From positions 12,502,100-12,566,099 of the forward strand of contig OW121840.1 of NCBI GenBank assembly GCA_933228915.1: a stretch of DNA of 64,000 nt, written 5' to 3'. Below the pieces are notes generated by a model. That model searched no databases, was not told where the DNA came from, and was given only the letters and a program-made list of their open reading frames with translations. The DNA is from Telmatherina bonti (taxonomy: Eukaryota; Chordata; Actinopteri; Atheriniformes; Telmatherinidae). The position numbers were made by a program, and so were the translations under genes. Below are positions 51,201-63,333 of this stretch, piece by piece (within the stretch, counting starts at the first letter, position 1; each line of letters opens with the position of its first letter).

Positions 51201-54200
51201 TGACTACAGAGAGAAGACGGAGCACATTTAGGTTACACACTATGAAACGCACCAGAGCCATGGAGGGAGATAAAGACGATGCCCATTGTGTTTTTTGTTG
51301 CATCTGCTTTTAAACTTCTTTGGGCAAATGACTCATTTAGTCAAGTCAGGTTTATCAGCTTAAGTTTTGTTGTAACTGTGCAGACATCCAAAAACATGAA
51401 GGAAATGCAAGTCATAATTTCATTGCCTCCGCAGCAGCAGAGCCACCAGTTTTAAATGGCTTGTGGTTGAATGTCCCTCTGAAGTCAACTAATTGTCACC
51501 ACAGTCATTAGTGTGGTTTCACTCTTAAGACCAGTGAGAATTTTATATGACCTATTATTCAACATTTCTTCCCAAACAAACTTCTTTTCTCTCTGTACTT
51601 GGCCTGCCCAATTACCCCCATGGTGAAAGAATATGTTGTTCTTTTCTTTTTGAATGTGTGGTCTATAAACATTTAAACAAGTCAAGAACTGTTGATGAAG
51701 GCTCAACATATTGCCAGATTTTCAAGCCTGGCCTCAGCTGAGGGTTTTTTTTCTTGTATTTTTAGGAAATGACACCCTGCTCTGAACCTTTACCCTTACC
51801 CGAACAATTTCACATGTCATTTAACGCTTTGAAATGACAGGAAAGTGTAAAATGCATGGGAATAGCATGTGAAATGTGGCTTTTGATTTGTGCACAATGC
51901 CATGAAATCATTTTAGAATGCTGAGTTGTAATCAATTTAGCATCTTCCATTGTTGTTTGTCTCAATTCTCTGCTCAGTTTTTTTTTTTTTTCAGCTTTTT
52001 CAACCAATCAGCGCAGATTTTCTCTTTATTTCTGTCTCTCTGTTGAAAATTCAATAAATGCTCTGGAAATACATTTGAAAAGCTTAATATAGATATAAAT
52101 ACTCATTTCTGCACAATTTAAGATTGTGTTGTAAAGCAGAAGTTGAGGTTATAATGGTGCATGTATGACTTTGAGTCTTTTGAGGGAGCTCTGGCCTTCC
52201 ATCCGAGGCCTGAGGCTTGATCCTTTGCTTCCACCAGCACTTGCATTGGGACCAAGAATGGGGCAAAGGGGCTCGAGGCAGAGCCAAGCCCGAGTCTGAC
52301 CCAGTTTTCCAGGGGTGGGGTTCCTGATAGCAGGCGACTGGGAGTCTCTGGGTAACCTTCCGTCAACACCAGCTCCTGTAATCTGGCCTAGCATGTGCCA
52401 ATCAAGCAGGCCACGATGACAAGCTCATGATGACACGGCCATCGTCCGCTCTCCTCTATTTACTGCCTGGACATCTCAAAAGCAAGAAAACATCCCAGTG
52501 ATTATGGCATTTCAGTGTCAAGTGGCATGTTGAGTTTGGCCGGGACCTCGAGATTGACGAAGGAGAGACAAGATGTTTGCGAGCTTTCCAAAGTTTATTG
52601 GAAAAGGTTGAGGTTTTTCCCATACGAGTGTTCAATAGTGTTAGAAAAATTTGTTTGTGGAATCAGACTATCAGATCCTATTTACATCCTTGACATTTCC
52701 AGCAACCATGAAGCGAAACAGTTTTTATGCCCCATGCCTGACTGCGGTTATCTGAAAAAGAAAAAAAAAAATAGAAAGAAATTAAGCACAATGCAGGTGA
52801 ATGTGAACAAATTTGGATGTTAAAAGAAAACATGTTTTTGTGAAAATAGTCAAGAGGGAATCCTCCAATGTTCTGTTTTTTTCTCTTCTGTCTCTTTTGG
52901 ACACTGGATCACAATGGCAGTGAGAGACAGAGAGATACAGAGTGAGAGAAAAGGGGGGAGAGAGCAGCACATCTGACAATCCACTGGCATGAAAGTGAGC
53001 CCCTCAAGCTAACAAATTCAGAGAGAAAATTACAGTTTTGTGCGTTTGTGTCAATATGCATGTCAAAAGGTAATTGGGAAATTGTACTGCAATGTCAGGT
53101 CCTTTTGGCTGTGTTTAGCCTGTGGTGAGATCAAAACCATTTCTTCACAGGCTCCAAGAGGCCAGGCCCAAGCTCCTCCAACTCTCTCAAGCATGCAACA
53201 CCCTGCTTTAAGCTAATAACGTGTCTGTTTATCGTAAAGTTATTACGTTACCATCAGCTGGGCTCAAGATCTGCTGGGAAAATGACAGAAAACTTAATTG
53301 TACCTCTGACCTGTCATGAATAATTTCTTTGCATTTGCAATGAAAAAAATATCCGATGAAGTGCAAATTAATCTTTCTCTTTCATACACGTGTAAAGGTA
53401 ATTGAGTGGTTGTTTCATTAGTGAGAAAACAAGATGGTGGACAAAACAATGCTCTGATTCTGCCAGTAATTCCACCAACTAGCAACTAAGGCTCATCCAA
53501 GGTGGACAAATCATTTAAACCATCAGGAAAATACTCAAAATCCGGGACGACTGATTGTATCCCTGATATCATTATATTTTATGTCCTTTTATGCCTTAAA
53601 TACATAAGAAAATAATGGAAATATAAGACTGAATAAATCACCATGCACATCTCAATCATCAAAATAATTAAATTATTCATTATCTTCTTTGAAAGTACTG
53701 TTTGCTTTGTTTTGTTTTTTTCAATACGTAATAGCATTCCTCCAACCTGCATGTGTGCCCAAAGGTCAGCCTGCCTTGAGCAGCTGCTACAGAGAACCAA
53801 GACTTCCACTGGTTTGGGTTTTATTTGCAACTTTGTCTTTAATAGGCTGAATGTTATTCTCTTGGGATTTCCATTGTGTAGGAATTTCTTCTCCTATCAG
53901 TGTAGATGTATAACAGTATGACGGAAAGTTGAATGACAGAGGCTAAAGAAATGTTGCTGAACAGCTAAACTCATACAGTCAATACAGTAAACAGTTTTCA
54001 AAGATCATCAAACAGTCAAAAATTTGTTTTAAGTTTTTTTTTTATTATTTAAAGGGAAAAGGTTAATTTTTTTACAGATGAGTTGAGTGTATTTTGCTTT
54101 GGCTGAGATAAGATTTTGATTAAGCCTGCCTGTTCTCACAGTTCATTTCTTACGTATATAAATAAGTTTTAAACTCTTCAGTTCTGACAGAACAACAACC

Positions 54201-54840
54201 ACAACACAGTCTTTATAAGACTCACATGTGAGGATTCACATCAGCAATGTCTGAAACGGACCCAAATCCTATGATGATGACGATAATTATGACTTAATAC
54301 TTGATAAAGGAACACTCAAGGGAAATGGACGATCAACTTTTGTGTTTAAAATAAATATCATTGCCTGCAATTTTCTTAAATGGCAGCAAAAAGATGACAA
54401 AAAGTTCTTATTTGATTTATCACAAACAAAAATATATCTCAGATTTTATGTTAGATAATGGAATTTCATGGTAATTTCAGGGTTTTTATAGTTTATTGGT
54501 TTGTTTTGTTGCTGCTGTTTTGTCAACTTATATAAAAGTCTACCAGAGCTTGTCACAACGTGGAGTCAGAAGAAGTCAGACGGGGCAGGTGCCATCACAA
54601 AGGATCACAACAACTTCAGTCCAAGATTTTGATTAATAAACAGCTCTGTAGGATTATAACAGCAGAAAATGACCAGGAGCCTTTAAAGAAAAGTGTTGCA
54701 GATCAGATCACAACTTTTTAAAAAGTTATTTAAAGTTTTTGTTTTTAATGTTTTAGTTAGTAGTACTTCGTACATTGAGGAATATTATATTCCTCCTTTT
54801 CGGGGGCGGGTCTCAGAGCCATGAGAACTCTTTTATTTTT
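51201..54840. other. Intergenic, no gene seen
   Basis: Unique sequence with short A/T runs. A repeat-free block at 52160-52460 includes a perfect AP-2-type palindrome GCCTGAGGC at 52208-52216. 53640-54780 is AT-rich. No coding gene is supported. Confidence 0.6.
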
Positions 54841-54855
54841 TTATTTTTTTTTTAA

Positions 54856-54856
<1 letters not shown>

Positions 54857-54922
<66 letters not shown>
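54857..54922. repeat. (TAA)n microsatellite
   Basis: About 22 perfect TAA units preceded by a T-rich run. It is the first member of the 54.8-56 kb microsatellite cluster. Confidence 0.95.
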
Positions 54923-55065
54923 TTTAATACTTTGCGAAAGAATAGGGGTCTAAAGTTTAAATAGGAAATAATAAACGGGGGAATGCAGGAAGAGAAATAA
55001 AGAAAATGGAAAGAGAGAGAGGGAAAGGGAGAGAGAGAGAGAGAGGCGGGGGTGTATACCAATCG

Positions 55066-55210
55066 TTAAAGGGCCAAGCCAGCGAGTTGATTAGGTTCGG
55101 GAGAGAGAGAAGCTGCTGCGGCTTTCTTTGCGCACAGAAAGAGTATAAGTCCTTTATCATGGGGAGGCACCGGCGTGGCCCCGAGCTATTGCTGGCCTGA
55201 AGCAAAGTAC
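55066..55210. promoter_or_regulatory. Candidate conserved element within microsatellite cluster
   Basis: A GC-balanced block with TTGCGCAC, TCCTTTATCATGGGGAGG and GTGGCCCCGAGC words survives between GA-rich and CA-rich simple repeats. It has no long ORF with coding character. Its contrast with the flanks is the only evidence. Confidence 0.3.
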
Positions 55211-55437
55211 CAGGGCGAAGGGGGAAAAAAGACAGAGAGAGGAGAAAAAAGAAAAGAGGGGGAGGAGGGGGGTCTATCATCAAACTTCATAATAACGCTT
55301 GGGGTTTGCCACAGCTGCGCAGTGACCCTTTTATTTTGCTGTGATGGAACAGATAGCTCACTATGAAATAGTGTGAAATTATCATGTCTATTAATTCAGT
55401 CAGACATCCACGGTTCTATGCCACCCCCCCACCCCCA

Positions 55438-55438
<1 letters not shown>

Positions 55439-55499
<61 letters not shown>
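55439..55499. repeat. (CA)n microsatellite
   Basis: About 30 perfect CA units preceded by a C-rich patch. Confidence 0.95.
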
Positions 55500-55500
<1 letters not shown>

Positions 55501-55666
55501 ATAAACCCACCTCTGTCTTGTTCCATGTTTTGTGTGTGGAAATATGTGATTTCCCAGGAAATGTTCCATTTCACTGGAGTTGTGTTTTTTTTCAGTTGAT
55601 TCACAGAAAATAAAGCAAACGAAAGGTTGGTTAAAGTATAATAAATGTGTGTATGTGTGTGCGTGC

Positions 55667-55697
<31 letters not shown>

Positions 55698-55772
55698 TGA
55701 CGCGTGCATGTTCAGGACACAATGTCGGTGTGCACTTTGAAATATTGTACTTTCACAACTGGGAAAAAGTGT

Positions 55773-55856
55773 ATTTTGTTTTGTTTTGTTTTGTTTTGTT
55801 TTGTTTTGTTTTGTTTTGTTTTGTTTTGTTTTGTTTTGTTTTGTTTTGTTTTGTTT
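55773..55856. repeat. (TTTTG)n microsatellite
   Basis: About 16 perfect pentamer units. Its perfection over 84 bases suggests a recent expansion. Confidence 0.95.
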
Positions 55857-55934
55857 TTATATTTAAAAAAAAAGAAAAAATATCCAATCGTTTAATTATC
55901 CACTAAAAAATAAAAAGGATCAACAAATGTATAC

Positions 55935-55937
<3 letters not shown>

Positions 55938-55969
<32 letters not shown>
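55938..55969. repeat. (ATT)n microsatellite
   Basis: About ten ATT units, the opposite-strand version of the motif at 54857-54922. Confidence 0.93.
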
Positions 55970-56439
55970 GTTTATGTTTGTACATGTTTTCCTTTGCTTT
56001 ATATCTTTTCCTCTCCAGACTGAAACATGAATTCTGTCAACTTTCTGGTTGAATGACTGTGATTTTTTTTTTCCCATACTGTATGGAACCATGCTTGCTG
56101 CTGGTGGAAAATAATAAATAAAATTAAAATGATAATATTAATTATATGAAGCGCAGACAAAAACCAAACACCAAATAGTGATAATCATTTGTAGCCATTG
56201 CCCATGCGACTGTTTCGCCAAAAAAAAAAAAAACAGCCTGCCAATGTGGTGCACTGTCAACATTAATGAAGATGGTGCTCCAAATATATGGTGACCTGAC
56301 AACAACAACAACATCCACACAACAACAGAACAGGGTATTTAAAAGCCACAGATATGTTTAAGAGCTGATTGACAAAATAAAAAAAAAAAAAGAAGAAGAA
56401 AAGGGGGTCTGGGGTTGATACAGAGGACATAGACAGGGA

Positions 56440-56620
56440 GATGGAAAGTTGATTGAAATGGCGTGTGCCTGGCTGACGGGAGCCAGTGAGGGACAAAGCC
56501 CCTGCGAAGCCACGGCCACTCGAGCAATTATTCCTCCACGCTGCATTTGGATTAGTGCAATGGAAAGAAGCATATGTTTGGCCCGGGGCGACACTCCCCC
56601 CCTGGCTGACTGCAGAGGAT
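56440..56620. promoter_or_regulatory. Candidate element with OTX-like and AP-2 sites
   Basis: Between a purine-rich low-complexity stretch and a GA repeat lies a block with GAGCAATTATTCC, TTGGATTAGTGCAATGG (GGATTA is the bicoid/OTX half-site) and GCCCGGGGC at 56581-56589, which fits the AP-2 GCC-N3-GGC palindrome. This would allow autoregulation, but that palindrome is expected several times by chance in the window. Confidence 0.33.
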
Positions 56621-57159
56621 GCAGGGAGAGACAGAAAGAGAGAGCCAGAGAGAGAGAGAGAGAGAATGGCTAAAAACTAGAATATCAGCTGCATTAACCA
56701 AGTGAGGAAACATTAACACAATTCTAATCCGCTCATTTTTAATATATTTGGGGATACACGAGCCCGTTTCCACACAGCCCAGTGCTCAGTGCTTGATGGG
56801 TGACTGGAGGATAACTGTTCATTCCTGATGATAGCTGTCACCGCCACAAACTGTTAGCAGAGCAAGAACACTCTAAAAAAATCCACTCAAACCCTCGATT
56901 TTAATAAAACTGACCACATAAAACGTTGTTTTTGTTTTGGGGAATGATCCATATCGGAGTCAAGTCGTTGAGCTCTAAAACCATCAGGAGACTCTTTGTT
57001 TATTCAAAGTCACTTAATGATTTCTAATCGATTAACTTATGTCTCAAGTAATCAAGGGCGATTTGGTGAAGTCGTTGACCTCTCCAGACCTGGACTGAAG
57101 AGTGGGCAGGAGCCCCATGGGCGGTCAGAGCCAGGCGACAGAGGGGGGGGCAACAACCT

Positions 57160-57410
57160 AAGTGACGGCTGATGTCAGAGTTAAGGACAATTAGCCATTT
57201 TGCGCTTCATTGCGAACTTTAAAGTCCCATAATTCGATTGCACCAATAACCATATCAAATGTCATTTAAAGGGACCCTGCATCTTGTCCAATCCACTTAT
57301 TATTAAGCTGCTCATAGTAGGAAAAGTGATGCAACTAGCTCTGCTAAGCAGCGGCGCTTCTGCTGAAATTCTGTCGATTGAAATGACCATCTGTTCGCCA
57401 TTATCTTGGA
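57160..57410. promoter_or_regulatory. Candidate conserved non-coding element
   Basis: The block is free of simple repeats and contains GACAATTAGCC, TTTGCGCTTCATTGCG, CATAATTCGATTG, CCAATAACCATATC and GTCCAATCC. The density of homeodomain-like (ATTA), POU-like and CCAAT words in balanced sequence suggests a developmental enhancer. No conservation test was possible. Confidence 0.35.
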
Positions 57411-59039
57411 CTTTGCCCCCACCTCAGTATTTCTAGATCACTGACATATTTAGACCACCAAAAATCCTCTATCCAAACACTTTCTGCTCCATCAATAAGA
57501 ATAAACTTCCTAGCACTTCTTTTTTCTTTTTTCTTTTTTCTTTTTTCTTTTTTTCAAAGAATGAACCCACTTTTAAGAAAAAAAATAATAATCCCACAAT
57601 TCCTTCCATTTCCATCAGACTCAGATCCCTCTGTTTAAATGTCAGGAAGACAGCTGGGCTTGAATCAAATTCCAGTCATACCAATATAAAGCCTGTGTCA
57701 GTACAGTGAACAAATCTAGGCCTTATAGATTGCTGCCCTATATCTTCCCATGCAGGGAAGCAGCTCCAAAGCGATGCCTCGAAGCGTCAGAGCGCAGACT
57801 GTTGTAGTGATGCCGCTACGGGCTAATTAGGCCATGCAGGCAGTCCCTGCATCGAGCCATGATCTCAGCAATATCAACTCAAGCCTTTCTGACCACATTA
57901 AAATAAAAGAAAAAGAAAAGAAAAAAAAAGAATCCTCCATAGCGTGTTAAAGTAGATGGGACACATTTGTGCAGAACAGATGAACGCATTAGTGATGTGC
58001 AGCCGGTTGCAGCCGGGAAATTTGTGATCAATAGAAAGCGACCAGGTTGAAAAAAAAATAAATAAATAAATAAATAAATATGGGTGGAAGTGTTTGCACA
58101 CAAATATTCATTTCTTGTCTAAATCACGTATATGCACACACAACATGCAGCCATTTTTTAATGCAACAGCTCTGGTTTTAGAGGTGGTCCAACTTGCTCT
58201 GTCTGTGTTTGTCCTTCATCACGTCTCTGCTGCAAAATATAAACATCAACAGTGAGCCAGCCCACTGAATCTGCACAAGATAAGTGCTTTAGGAAGTAAA
58301 TATAGAACACTTCTTTCTCCCTTCCCTGAGAAGCATCTACTCCATCTCACAGTTTTATCGGTGCTACATTTTGTTTCTATGTTCTCTTCAATATTTTCAT
58401 AACAACAGACCTCGTGCTTATTAATTACTATGCGAGAATCAGCTGTAATTGCTTTAGTTTGAGACTAGAAGCAGTTATGGATTGAATTACCCAAATTCAG
58501 CTGGGTATTGCTGACTGGCTCTTACAAATTTCAGACCTCCTTTTTTTTCCACAAATGACTTTCTAACTTGCTGTGAGGCATGAACAACCAGTTCTGTCTG
58601 TTTAAGATCAAATTAGGGTTTTAAAAAATGACATATTTTGCATTAAAAGCTGTGCAAATTCCGGGCTATATAGTATCAGCACAAAGTAAGCAGCAAGACA
58701 ATGGGATTTTGGAGTTTTGTGGGGTTTTTTTAACACTCAAATTCCATTACACAGAAAGACGCCATTATAGCCCTCGTCTTCTTTTACAAATAATGCAAAT
58801 AAATTTCCTCCATTGTCACAGATCAAACTATTTCTAATGCATTTGTCTCAGCCTGAAAAACATGTTTTCTTTCCAACCAAACCACGATAAATTTATTAAA
58901 TAACATTAGCATTAATGACACACGAGAGGGGGGCTTCCTTTTCCGCTAATACCAATGAATACTGTTTTAATACGATTGTTTTCCCTTAAAGTGACTATTT
59001 ATGCTGTCCCCCCCACCGCCCTCCCCTCACACATCCACC

Positions 59040-59310
59040 ATAGCAGGAGAAGCCGGGTAGTCTCTCCCCTTTATGAGTGAGCTATTGTGCCTGAGGACAG
59101 GATCCCACACACAATCTGAGGACTGAGCCAACAAAAACAGGCCCTGACAGACAATGCCTCGCTTCACCTGCTCCAGCACTGTGCATCGCAATTATGCCAA
59201 GGACATGTACAGTTAGGCTTCGTTCACTCTCCCGCAAAAACAACTGCCTCTGAATTAAACCGAGGCCCGAAAATCATGCAGATAATAAGTGTGGCTGCTG
59301 TGGAGATAGG
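59040..59310. promoter_or_regulatory. Candidate conserved non-coding element 3' of tfap2a
   Basis: This is a non-repetitive, moderately GC-rich block between AT-rich, repeat-laden flanks, with CACCTG E-box, GCAATTATGCC and GAATTAAACCGAGG words. It has no coding character and lies about 2.4 kb beyond the tfap2a stop. The enhancer reading is inference. Confidence 0.35.
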
Positions 59311-59649
59311 GAGAGAGAGGGAGGTGGAGGAGGAGGGAGGGGGTCGTCTGGTGCTACATCTCCCAGAGTTACAATATTTTAAACTGCATGGTTACCAGAC
59401 AGTGAAATAGGAAAATGCAGGAAACAATACCAAGATGCATATATCACCAGACTGATTCATGCTCCAGACGAGATTGATTCCGAGCCATGGGTGCCACACC
59501 ATCAATATACAATCAAAGTCAACTGAGACGTTATGCAATGGCCCTGCTCTCTGCAGCTCTGCACGCAAAATAAAGCAAAGGACACCATCAGATTTTACCA
59601 TTACAGCCACATTTATAGACTTGCCTCTGCCTAAAAGACTAAACCCCAA

Positions 59650-61000
59650 AATAAAAGAGGAGATTCGTTATGAAAGAGTTCTGATTATATCACAACATAG
59701 AAATATAAAGAGGAAGAAAGAAAGAAAAAACAGCCAACATACTGAGCGCTGATTATGCATTGATTACACTGAGAGGCAAACAACATAACAAATATTTGAT
59801 GCACGTCTTTGAATAAGGCTCCAGCACAGAATAAACGGGAGGGGTGAGAGCCAAATATAGCCTGTAACAACCAAACAGTGCACACCAGGCCTATATACAT
59901 CTCAGAGGGTTTTAGCTGGAGGGGTGGCGCTGCACACTTCAAACGCGAATACATCCATTGTTGGGAGCCATTTGGCCTGCAAAAGATCCTGGGTTCTGAA
60001 CTAGGGAGTTTAAAGTAAGATTTTTTTATATTATTATTATTATACTTGAGGGAAACAATGAGTTCAGCTGCTTATTGCAAAGAGCAATTGTCAGGGGAGA
60101 TGTGAACTCAATTACTGTAGCCGTTCAGAATGGGTTAAAAAAAAAAAAAAAAAAAAAAAAAACAAGAAATAATAACAATTTTTTTTTAAAAAAGAAAAGC
60201 AAAAAAAATTTAAAAGATGAATAAAAAATTGAGATGAAGCGTATCAAATATTTATTTTTTTCTGGGCAACAAAGGACTATAATACATTGACAGGCATAGG
60301 AACTATTGCCAGCACATGTCTATACAATACAGCTAAAACCGCCTCCAATTTTTGGACATTATCGGACATGACAAGATATCAGGTGGTCCCAAAAAATGTT
60401 TTGTTTTTTTTTGTTTTTTGTTTTTTTTTTAAATGTCTTCGAACATTGAAAAGAAAAGAGACAATATTCCATTTATTGCTTTTATGGTGCTTCAAGGAAA
60501 GAACAAGAGGTGAAACGTATTCTGATTGGCACAACACATAAAAGCTTGGATAAAAACGAAAATAGACACACTTAAAAAAAAAAAAAAAAAAAAAATCTCC
60601 TCGGGGTCTCACTTATGCTCTGTCTCATGTCGGATTAAAAAAAACTGAATAGGATGATATATAGAGAGAGAAAATGGAAGTTTATTTCTATTAAATTTGT
60701 TCACTTGCTTCAGTGTCGCCTCAACATGCTACAAGAGGGCTGAATCGAAATATCCCAGAGAAATAAAAAATACCCCAAACTTCTGTTTTCTAGAACCATA
60801 AAATCACATGAAGAACTAACCGAATATTCAAACCCACTAAAACAGGAGGCACCAGATAAATAAAAAAAAAAAGAAGTTTCAACAGACGCACCATATTTAC
60901 AATTCCCATTAAATTACACATAAATAAATATATACATACATGAACACTGATTCCCTTATATAACCGTGAATCGTGTTGAAATTCAAAAAAGTTCAAGTTG
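59650..61000. other. AT-rich flank downstream of tfap2a
   Basis: A and T homopolymers dominate (A25-class run near 60137-60161, A21-class run near 60574-60595, T runs near 60407-60430). It could include a distal tfap2a 3' UTR. A CTCF-like core GGGTGGCGCTG lies at 59922-59932. No coding sequence. Confidence 0.55.
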
Positions 61001-61006
61001 GTCGCT

Positions 61007-61007
<1 letters not shown>

Positions 61008-61050
<43 letters not shown>
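61008..61050. repeat. (GA)n microsatellite
   Basis: About 21 GA units; this would be (CT)n in tfap2a transcripts that extend this far. Confidence 0.95.
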
Positions 61051-61052
<2 letters not shown>

Positions 61053-61104
61053 ACAACTGAAGTTATGACATGGAGAGCTGTGGGATTTCGCTTTGTTTTT
61101 CAAG

Positions 61105-61685
61105 TTTATTATTCACAATACTGATAAAAGAATCCATCCTCTTTTAGCTTCGTGGGTTTTTGTTTTGTTTTGTTTTGTTTTTGTTTGTTTTTTTTTATTT
61201 GTCACAATCGTAAAATTGAGATATAGAAGGGTCGCTGGATTTCAGTCCATTCGTTGCAGCTCATAAAAAATAGGGGGAGAGTACATAAAAAGTCCTGTGG
61301 GGTGAGGCAGTACACCTTTCCCCTCGCCCTGGAGCTGTTCCTCTGCAGCTTCTTTATTTTTTATTTTTCTTACTCTTTTCTCAAAGTAGCGTTTCTCATG
61401 GTTCAGGTGTTGGAAGAAGAAGACTGTTGCGTCCTTTCCCCTCCAATCCAAAGTGGGATGTAAAAACAAAAAACATGGAAAACCGCGCGAGATCAGGAAG
61501 TGGCACGTTTAACTTTTTCAATAATATTTATAAGGTATTTATAATATTTATATTGGATGAGTGGGGGGGGTGGGTGGGTGGGGGAGGCCGGGGCGAGGCG
61601 GAGGTTGGGGGGGGGGGGGGGGGGGGGGGCTGCAGTAGAAGGACCCTCGGGGTTCGGGCTTCTGTGCGCAGGTGGGATGGAAACA
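61105..61685 (-). other. tfap2a: Probable tfap2a 3' UTR with candidate poly(A) signals
   Basis: Downstream of the TGA stop the transcript must continue into this stretch. AATAAA on the minus strand occurs at 61360-61365, 61353-61358 and 61105-61110, with others further on (60681-60686). I cannot tell which is used. The UTR opens with a strongly C-rich tract (G-rich on the plus strand, 61562-61629), and a (CT)n tract follows at 61008-61050 if transcription goes that far. The end of the transcript is inferred only. Confidence 0.45.
61562..61629. repeat. G-rich tract ending in a 23-base G run (C-rich in tfap2a mRNA)
   Basis: The plus strand shows repeated TGGG units then a G23 run (61607-61629). 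It ends 56 bases beyond the tfap2a stop codon, so the mRNA would carry a long C tract early in its 3' UTR. The plus strand can form G-quadruplexes; the mRNA C tract could bind poly(C)-binding proteins (inference). Confidence 0.85.
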
Positions 61686-61974
61686 TCACTTTCTGTGCTT
61701 CTCGTCTTTGTCTCCGCCTTTAGTGCCGTTATCTGAGTGACTGTTGGGGTTGTTGTTGAGGTACATTTTGTCCATGGCTTTGATAGCCTCGGTCAAATAG
61801 TTCTGGAGGGCCGTGACGGCCGCGCACAGTGCAGGGGTCCCGAAACCGTGCGAGATTAGACTGAAGTGGGTCAAACAGCTTTGGATTCCCGGTTCAAGAA
61901 TAGGCTGTGGCCGCGAGTTTCCCAGCGGCGACCGGTCCTGGGACAGGAGGTCTGTGAACTCTTTGCAAACTTGC
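61686..61974 (-). CDS. tfap2a: tfap2a last coding exon (AP-2 alpha C-terminus)
   Basis: This exon encodes the C-terminal 95 residues of AP-2 alpha, a nuclear transcription factor for neural crest, epidermis and craniofacial development that binds GCC-N3-GGC as a dimer. The protein reads QVCKEFTDLLSQDRSPLG..., then LEPGIQSCLTHFSLISHGFG, then ALQNYLTEAIKAMDKMYLNN, and ends DKDEKHRK before a TGA stop at 61686-61688. These are hallmarks of the helix-span-helix dimerisation domain and tail. The NNPNSHSDN stretch fits AP-2 alpha; the beta paralogue differs there. The start is a splice acceptor: on the minus strand a pyrimidine-rich tract ends in TTTTTAG before 61974. The first base completes the lysine codon split with the upstream exon. 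An open frame continues into the intron to 62144 but is not coding. Paralogue assignment is from remembered family sequence, not a search. Confidence 0.96.
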
Positions 61975-62700
61975 CTAAAAAGCAGAAAGAGCAGGGCGTT
62001 AATAAGCGAACCAGAGAGCCCCTGGATGCACTGTAAAGTCCTGATTATTAACACAAAAAAAAGAGGAAAGAATGAAAAATCAGAGATGGAGAGAAGGAAG
62101 ACATGACAGTAGGCACACTCCACCAGCCCTGTGGCTAAATCCATCTTTTTTTTCTTTTCTTTTTTCTTTTTTTTTCTTTTTTTTTTTTGCTTTAGGCAAA
62201 TTTTAAAAAAAAAAAAGTCAATTCACCGAGGCGAGATAAGGTTCCTGTTTGCATAATCATGTTTTCAATCAATCAAAATAATTTTTTTTCTCGTTTAGAC
62301 CAGAAAACAGTCTTTCAATGATTGTGTGTCTTTAAAAAGATCAAATAAAATAAAACATTTGGATTTGGCTACACAGGTGGAAATTAATATCTCAGCTCAA
62401 TGTGATGTCACGTTTAATTATTATTATTGTTATTAATAATAATAATAATAATTATTATTATTATTATTAATATTAATATTATTATTATTTTATATATAAC
62501 AAAACAAATTTAAAATATTTAAAACGAAATCACAAAGTTCAGTCGCTGATTATCAAACAGAAAAACAAATTAAACATTATTTCAAAAACTTAAACACAGC
62601 AGCGACGTTTTAATCAGAAACTAATTAATTTTTTTTAATGAAAAAAAAAACATTACTATCTAAAAGCCAACTTTAGGCTAAACTCTTATTTCATGGTAAC

Positions 62701-62960
62701 AACCCTGTCATAGGCGGTTATGGCTGACAGCTGTGTGATTATTGCAGCCCATCATCAATATTAAAAGCCGGCCTCTGCCTATCTGTGCCTTGTAAGGAAT
62801 CCCTGCGCTTTAGTTAATGCATAGCAAACAGCAATGGCAGCTCTGGATGAAAACCAGCTATGTGTCAGTGTCTCTGAAATTACATGGTAAACAAAACGCT
62901 GCTGCGCGAGCGGATGAAAGAAAGGCCCAGTCAACATTTCAACAGCAGTTCAGGCCTATT
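62701..62960. promoter_or_regulatory. Candidate conserved element in last tfap2a intron
   Basis: This is a compositionally balanced, repeat-free block surrounded by A/T homopolymers. It contains TGACAG next to a CAGCTG E-box, TCATCAATATT, AGTTAATGCATAG and other homeodomain/POU-like words. Its texture resembles vertebrate conserved non-coding elements; conservation is not tested. Confidence 0.4.
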
Positions 62961-63060
62961 TGACTGTAGACTGATAATAATAATAATAGTTAGATAATAT
63001 TAAAAGCACCTGTGTTATTAAAAAAAAAGAAAAAAAAAGAATGGGAGTCTGGATATAATA

Positions 63061-63180
63061 CACAGGCTAATTATGGACAATGGAGTGTGCGTCACAACAA
63101 GTTTGCTTATTTATGAATTAATCATCAGGCTTGGCAACCTTTGCAGTGTCACATGGACGTGGATCAATAGCATGATTTTG
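63061..63180. promoter_or_regulatory. Candidate SOX/homeodomain-rich intronic element
   Basis: The block has GCTAATTATGG, then GGACAATGGAG (SOX-like ACAATGG), then TTATTTATGAATTAATCATC (HOX/POU-like). It lies about 150 bases from the exon donor. SOX and homeodomain factors control neural-crest genes, so an enhancer is plausible but unproven. Confidence 0.38.
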
Positions 63181-63333
63181 AGAAAAAAAAAAAAGAAGGA
63201 AAACATCAAACTTGTGAACAGTGTGTGATAAAGTTATCTCGAGTGTGTGCAAACTGTCAAAGACACAGAGCCATGCTGGCTCAGACTGGGGTGCATTTGG
63301 TGTGACACAGTGAAATGTGATAATAGCACTTAC

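Larger units (their letters stand above)
61975..63333 (-). other. tfap2a: Last intron of tfap2a
   Basis: The intron is 1359 bases, bounded by a GTAAGT donor and a TTTTTAG acceptor on the minus strand. It holds T/A homopolymers near the acceptor (62142-62216), an AAT/ATT inverted tract at about 62420-62490 able to fold on itself, and two non-repetitive blocks (62701-62960 and 63061-63180) that look like regulatory elements and are listed separately. No coding sequence is seen inside it. Confidence 0.9.

Noticed and set aside
61975..62144. ATG-led N-terminal extension of the last tfap2a exon
   Set aside because: The splice acceptor at 61975-61976 and the family alignment show this part is intron.
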